A DNA stretch of 64,000 bases from JAILLW01 sp045629045 (GTDB lineage Bacteria > Bacillota > Clostridia > Lachnospirales > Lachnospiraceae), in NCBI GenBank assembly GCA_045629045.1, contig JAZQQM010000036.1, forward strand, positions 62,001 to 126,000, read 5' to 3'. The first letter of the stretch is position 1. The number at the start of each line of letters is the position of its first letter. Position numbers and translations under genes: made by a program. Shown in pieces: positions 61,020 to 64,000 of the stretch. The notes below the pieces were generated by a model. The model had not been told where the DNA came from, did no database searches, and was given only the letters and a program-made list of their open reading frames with translations.

Positions 61020-62741
61020 TTATCTTTGTACACGACCGGAGCCGTCACCGCCCTTTAAATTATCAACTTCTGCCCTTGTTACATAGTTAAAATCACCGGG
61101 AATTGTATGCTTAAGTGCAGAAGCTGCAACACCGAATTCAAGGGCTTCTTCCATATTATTTTCGTCAAGGAGTCCGCATATGCAGCCTGCCGCGAAGGAA
61201 TCTCCTCCACCTACTCTGTCAACAATAGGTGTAATCGAATAAGTCTTGGAATGATAGAATTTACGCGTTGTTCCATCCATAATGCATGCGGACCATCCGT
61301 TGTTGGAAGCCGAAACAGACTGACGAAGTGATGAAATAACATATTTAAATCCAAAGGTATCAACCATTTTATTAAATACTTCCTCGTATCCTTTAAGATT
61401 AAGTTCGCCCTTTGTTACATCTGTGTTTTCGGCTTTAAATCCCAGTACCTTATCGGCATCTTCTTCATTTCCGATGCATACATCAACATACTGCATAAGG
61501 TCTGTCATAACCATCTTTGCCTTATCCGATGTCCATAATTTCTTACGGAAATTAAGGTCGCAGGATACAGTAACACCATTTTTCTTGGCAGCAATACATG
61601 CAGCCTTTGTAAGCTGCGCTGCAGAATCGGAAATAGCGGGAGTAATTCCGGTAAAGTGGAACCAGCTGGCATCTTTAAAGATAGCATCAAAATCAAATTC
61701 CGATATCTTTGCTTCCGAAATAGAACTGTGAGCTCTGTCATAAACCACGTTTGACGCTCTCATGGCAGATCCCGTTTCAAGATAATATATTCCCACTCTG
61801 TCACCGGAACGGCTTATATACTTAGTTCCTACGTTATATTTGCGAAGAGCTGCTATTGCACTGTCACCTATCGGGTTAGCAGGTAGTGCCGTAACATATT
61901 CCGTATCATATCCGAAGTTGGCAAGCGAAACCGCAACGTTGGCCTCACCGCCTCCGTAATTTACATCAAATTCATCTGCCTGAATGAATCTTTCATTATT
62001 GGGAGTTGAAAGACGAAGCATAATTTCGCCCATGGTAACTACCTTTTTGCCGGGCTTAAAAGATATTGACTTAGCGCCGTTCTTAACAGGTTCCGGTGCC
62101 TTGGGGTTTCGAATTGCATCAACCTTTGCAACTGCTTCCTTAGTAAGTTCGGCAATCTTATCAAACTCCTTATTCTTAACAAGGTCTCCCGATACCATCC
62201 AGCTTCCGCCGCAGGCAATTATCTTATTAAAAGAAAGATAATCCGCTAAATTCTTAGCATTAATTCCGCCTGTGGGCATAAACTTAAGATTAACATAGGG
62301 AGCTGCCATAGCTTTAATAGCCTTAACGCCTCCTGACTGCTCTGCAGGGAAAAACTTAACAACATCAAGTCCCATTTCCATTGCCTGCTCCATATTTGAC
62401 GGATTATTACAGCCCGGAGCAACCGGTATATTTTTATCAATACAATGCTTAACCACATTAGGATTAAATCCGGGGCTTACGATAAACTTGGCTCCTGCCT
62501 CCACAGCTTTATCAACCTGTTCAACCGTAAGTACAGTACCTGCACCTACCAGCATATTGGGAAATTCTTTTGATATTAATCTTATTGATTCTTCTGCCGC
62601 ATCAGTTCTAAAAGTTACTTCCGCAACAGGAAGACCTCCGTCGCATAATGCCTTTGCAACAGGAATTGCATCCGCTGCATCATTAAGTACCACAACCGGT
62701 ACCAGCCCATAATTTTGAATTTCTTCTAACACCTTATTCAT
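61020..62741 (-). CDS. Bifunctional KDPG aldolase / KDG kinase fusion
   Basis: 573 residues. Residues 1-~215 are a KDPG/KHG aldolase ('VPVVVLNDAADA', 'EVTFRTDAA', 'VGAGTVLT', 'FKFMPTGGINAKN'-like end with 'VKFFPAEQSGG', Schiff-base Lys in 'VVKFFPAE'). After a short basic linker, residues ~235-560 are a PfkB-family sugar kinase ('GKKVVTMGEIMLRL', 'NYGGGEANVAVSLANFG', catalytic 'VGGGDSFAAGCICGLL'). Together they convert KDG to pyruvate and glyceraldehyde 3-phosphate by the Entner-Doudoroff route. The usual eda and kdgK are separate genes. It follows uxaC with a structured intervening region. Confidence 0.95.
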   Translation of the reverse strand: MNKVLEEIQNYGLVPVVVLNDAADAIPVAKALCDGGLPVAEVTFRTDAAEESIRLISKEFPNMLVGAGTVLTVEQVDKAVEAGAKFIVSPGFNPNVVKHCIDKNIPVAPGCNNPSNMEQAMEMGLDVVKFFPAEQSGGVKAIKAMAAPYVNLKFMPTGGINAKNLADYLSFNKIIACGGSWMVSGDLVKNKEFDKIAELTKEAVAKVDAIRNPKAPEPVKNGAKSISFKPGKKVVTMGEIMLRLSTPNNERFIQADEFDVNYGGGEANVAVSLANFGYDTEYVTALPANPIGDSAIAALRKYNVGTKYISRSGDRVGIYYLETGSAMRASNVVYDRAHSSISEAKISEFDFDAIFKDASWFHFTGITPAISDSAAQLTKAACIAAKKNGVTVSCDLNFRKKLWTSDKAKMVMTDLMQYVDVCIGNEEDADKVLGFKAENTDVTKGELNLKGYEEVFNKMVDTFGFKYVISSLRQSVSASNNGWSACIMDGTTRKFYHSKTYSITPIVDRVGGGDSFAAGCICGLLDENNMEEALEFGVAASALKHTIPGDFNYVTRAEVDNLKGGDGSGRVQR

Positions 62742-62781
62742 TTTCTACTCTCTCCCTAATTTTAAGTGAATTACGAGGTGC

Positions 62782-62907
62782 TGCGGTATGTGTGTTAATC
62801 TGAGGGCATTGCCGAAAGTCGTTACTTGGCGAGGTCCTTACGAGCCTAGTAACGTGACCATTCGGCAGTTGAGCGGAAGCGCCCCGAAGATTAATATATA
62901 TACCGCA
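62782..62907 (-). other. Structured inverted-repeat element between uxaC and the aldolase-kinase gene
   Basis: About 126 bases fold as nested stems on the transcribed strand: TGCGGTAT/ATACCGCA (62900-62907 with 62782-62789), TTAATCT/AGATTAA, GGGC/GCCC, GCCGAA/TTCGGC, GTTACT/AGTAAC, GGC/GCC, with internal loops. No ORF and no U-tract to make it a simple terminator. It may be an intercistronic regulatory RNA or a foldback element. Confidence 0.65.
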
Positions 62908-62914
62908 GACCGTA

Positions 62915-64000
62915 TCAATTTACTTTTTCCAACTCGAAATCAAAATATTCTACTGCGTTATTGTATGAGATGCCCAAAATTATGGGCGCTAACAGTTTGT
63001 CGTCGTTGGGATACTGTCCGTTTTCGACCCAGGAACCTATCAGGTTGCAAAGGATGCGACGGAAGTAATCGTGGCGGGTATATGACAGGAATGAGCGCGA
63101 ATCTGTAAGCATTCCCACGAAATTACCGAGTGCCGATAATGAAGCCAGTGATTTAAGCTGGTCTGTCATACCCGTAACATGGTCATTGAACCACCATGCA
63201 CTTCCCTGCTGAACCTTTCCTTTAACAGGACCCTGCTGGAAGCATCCGATTACTGTTCCGATGGCTGCATTGTCCGTCGGATTTAATGAATAAACGATTG
63301 TTTTGGGTACTTCATTTGTTTTGGCAAGTTCATTAAAGAAATTTGCAAGAGAAGCCGAAGGCGTGTAATCATCAATACAGTCAAAGCCTGTATCAGGTCC
63401 GATACGATCAAACATATAAGAGTTATTATCTCTTTTGACGCCGTAATGAAGCTGCATAACCCAGTTACGTTTGTTGTACTCACGGGCTACAAACAACATA
63501 AATGCACTCTTATACCGAAGTTCTTCTGTTCGTGATATCTTTTCACCTGAAAGGGCCTTCTTAAATATAGCCTCAACCGTTGAATTATCAGCCTTTTCGC
63601 ACATCACATAATCCATTCCGTGATCCGAAACCACGCACCCCATAGATGCAAAGTAATCAATTCTGTTAACTAATGCCTTCTTTAAATCCTCAAAACAATT
63701 AATTGCAATTCCGGACGCCTCGGCAAGCTTGGCAATATAAGAAGCGAAGGTTTCCTTCTCAATATACATTGCTTTATCGGGACGCCATGCCGGAAGTACC
63801 TTAACGTCAAAGGTATCATCCTCGGCAATCTTCCTGTGCCATTCAAGGGAATCAATGGGGTCGTCGGTAGTACATATAAGTTTTACGTTTGATTTCTTAA
63901 TAAGGTTACGTGCCGAAAACTCCTTAGTGCCGAGTTTTGCATTAACCATATTCCAAACCTCCTTGCAGGTATCGGGATTAAGATTTCCTTCATAGCCGAA
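62915..64000 (-). CDS. uxaC: Glucuronate isomerase (partial, N-terminus beyond window)
   Basis: The C-terminal ~361 residues of the ~466-residue enzyme that isomerises glucuronate to fructuronate (and galacturonate to tagaturonate). The frame stays open to the window edge through 'GYEGNLNPDTCKEVWN', so the ATG at 63949 is internal. Motifs 'ICTTDDPIDSLEWH', 'WVMQLHYGVKRDNN' and 'LTDSRSFLSYTRHDYFRRIL' are conserved. It feeds hexuronates towards the aldolase-kinase gene downstream. The middle steps (UxaB/UxuB/UxuA) are not in the window. Confidence 0.96.
   Translation of the reverse strand, partial: FGYEGNLNPDTCKEVWNMVNAKLGTKEFSARNLIKKSNVKLICTTDDPIDSLEWHRKIAEDDTFDVKVLPAWRPDKAMYIEKETFASYIAKLAEASGIAINCFEDLKKALVNRIDYFASMGCVVSDHGMDYVMCEKADNSTVEAIFKKALSGEKISRTEELRYKSAFMLFVAREYNKRNWVMQLHYGVKRDNNSYMFDRIGPDTGFDCIDDYTPSASLANFFNELAKTNEVPKTIVYSLNPTDNAAIGTVIGCFQQGPVKGKVQQGSAWWFNDHVTGMTDQLKSLASLSALGNFVGMLTDSRSFLSYTRHDYFRRILCNLIGSWVENGQYPNDDKLLAPIILGISYNNAVEYFDFELEKVN

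Overview
The window looks like the core chromosome of an anaerobic, low-to-medium G+C Firmicute of the family Lachnospiraceae (a Butyrivibrio- or Lachnospira-like relative; genus not settled). The support is a Gram-positive PolC, rpsT/lepA/hemW, a pyrH-frr-uppS-cdsA-dxr-rseP block, class III (anaerobic) ribonucleotide reductase, pyruvate phosphate dikinase, GH51 arabinofuranosidase and a hexuronate/Entner-Doudoroff module. Nearly all genes lie on the minus strand. I see no phage, integrase or CRISPR array.

Layout. 1-9.9 kb: partial pilT with a degenerate HD-GYP-like protein, hemW-lepA-rpsT, a signalling operon (lipid-kinase-like protein, hybrid histidine kinase, membrane GGDEF-like protein) and a membrane-anchored trypsin-like protease. 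9.9-13.1 kb: rnpB and ppdK with an unusual Ala/Lys-rich tail. 13.1-18 kb (plus strand): an ABC-F ATPase, a PHP-HAD fusion and an active-looking diguanylate cyclase behind a tandem GTAC repeat. 18-25.6 kb: a GntR-controlled ABC exporter operon, GH51 arabinofuranosidase behind a 10-G tract, a CPBP protease, endonuclease IV and a small membrane protein. 25.6-41.9 kb: tRNA-Glu, polC, ispG, a Ser/Thr kinase with its PP2C phosphatase, the rseP-dxr-cdsA-uppS-frr-pyrH block, bactofilin, a polysaccharide deacetylase and pyrF.

42-48.4 kb: nrdD with a fused glutaredoxin-like tail and two NrdR boxes, a TPR lipoprotein, an RsmF-type methyltransferase, a GlsB-like protein and an AraC regulator. 48.4-55.4 kb: a compact type VII secretion-like operon: FHA-like protein, EssC-like ATPase, YukD-like protein, five tandem WXG100-like proteins and a translationally coupled alpha/beta-hydrolase as the likely cargo. 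No EssB, EsaA or EssA homologue is recognisable in the cluster. 55.6-64 kb: a flavin reductase, tRNA-Leu, an acidic protein, a TetM/EF-G-like GTPase fused to a Rae1/YacP-type NYN ribonuclease, a foldback element with RAYT/REP-like ends, an OB-fold lipoprotein, a fused KDPG aldolase-KDG kinase and partial uxaC. A structured inverted-repeat element lies between the last two.

How the genes fit together. UxaC, KDG kinase and KDPG aldolase catabolise hexuronates, as expected for a pectin or plant-polysaccharide user, and the GH51 enzyme fits the same lifestyle. The kinase/phosphatase pair and the FHA-bearing secretion operon share a small leader hairpin with a compensatory base change, which raises the possibility of common control. 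The leading novelty candidates are the GTPase-NYN fusion, the reduced secretion locus and the structured element in the uxaC/eda-kdgK gap.
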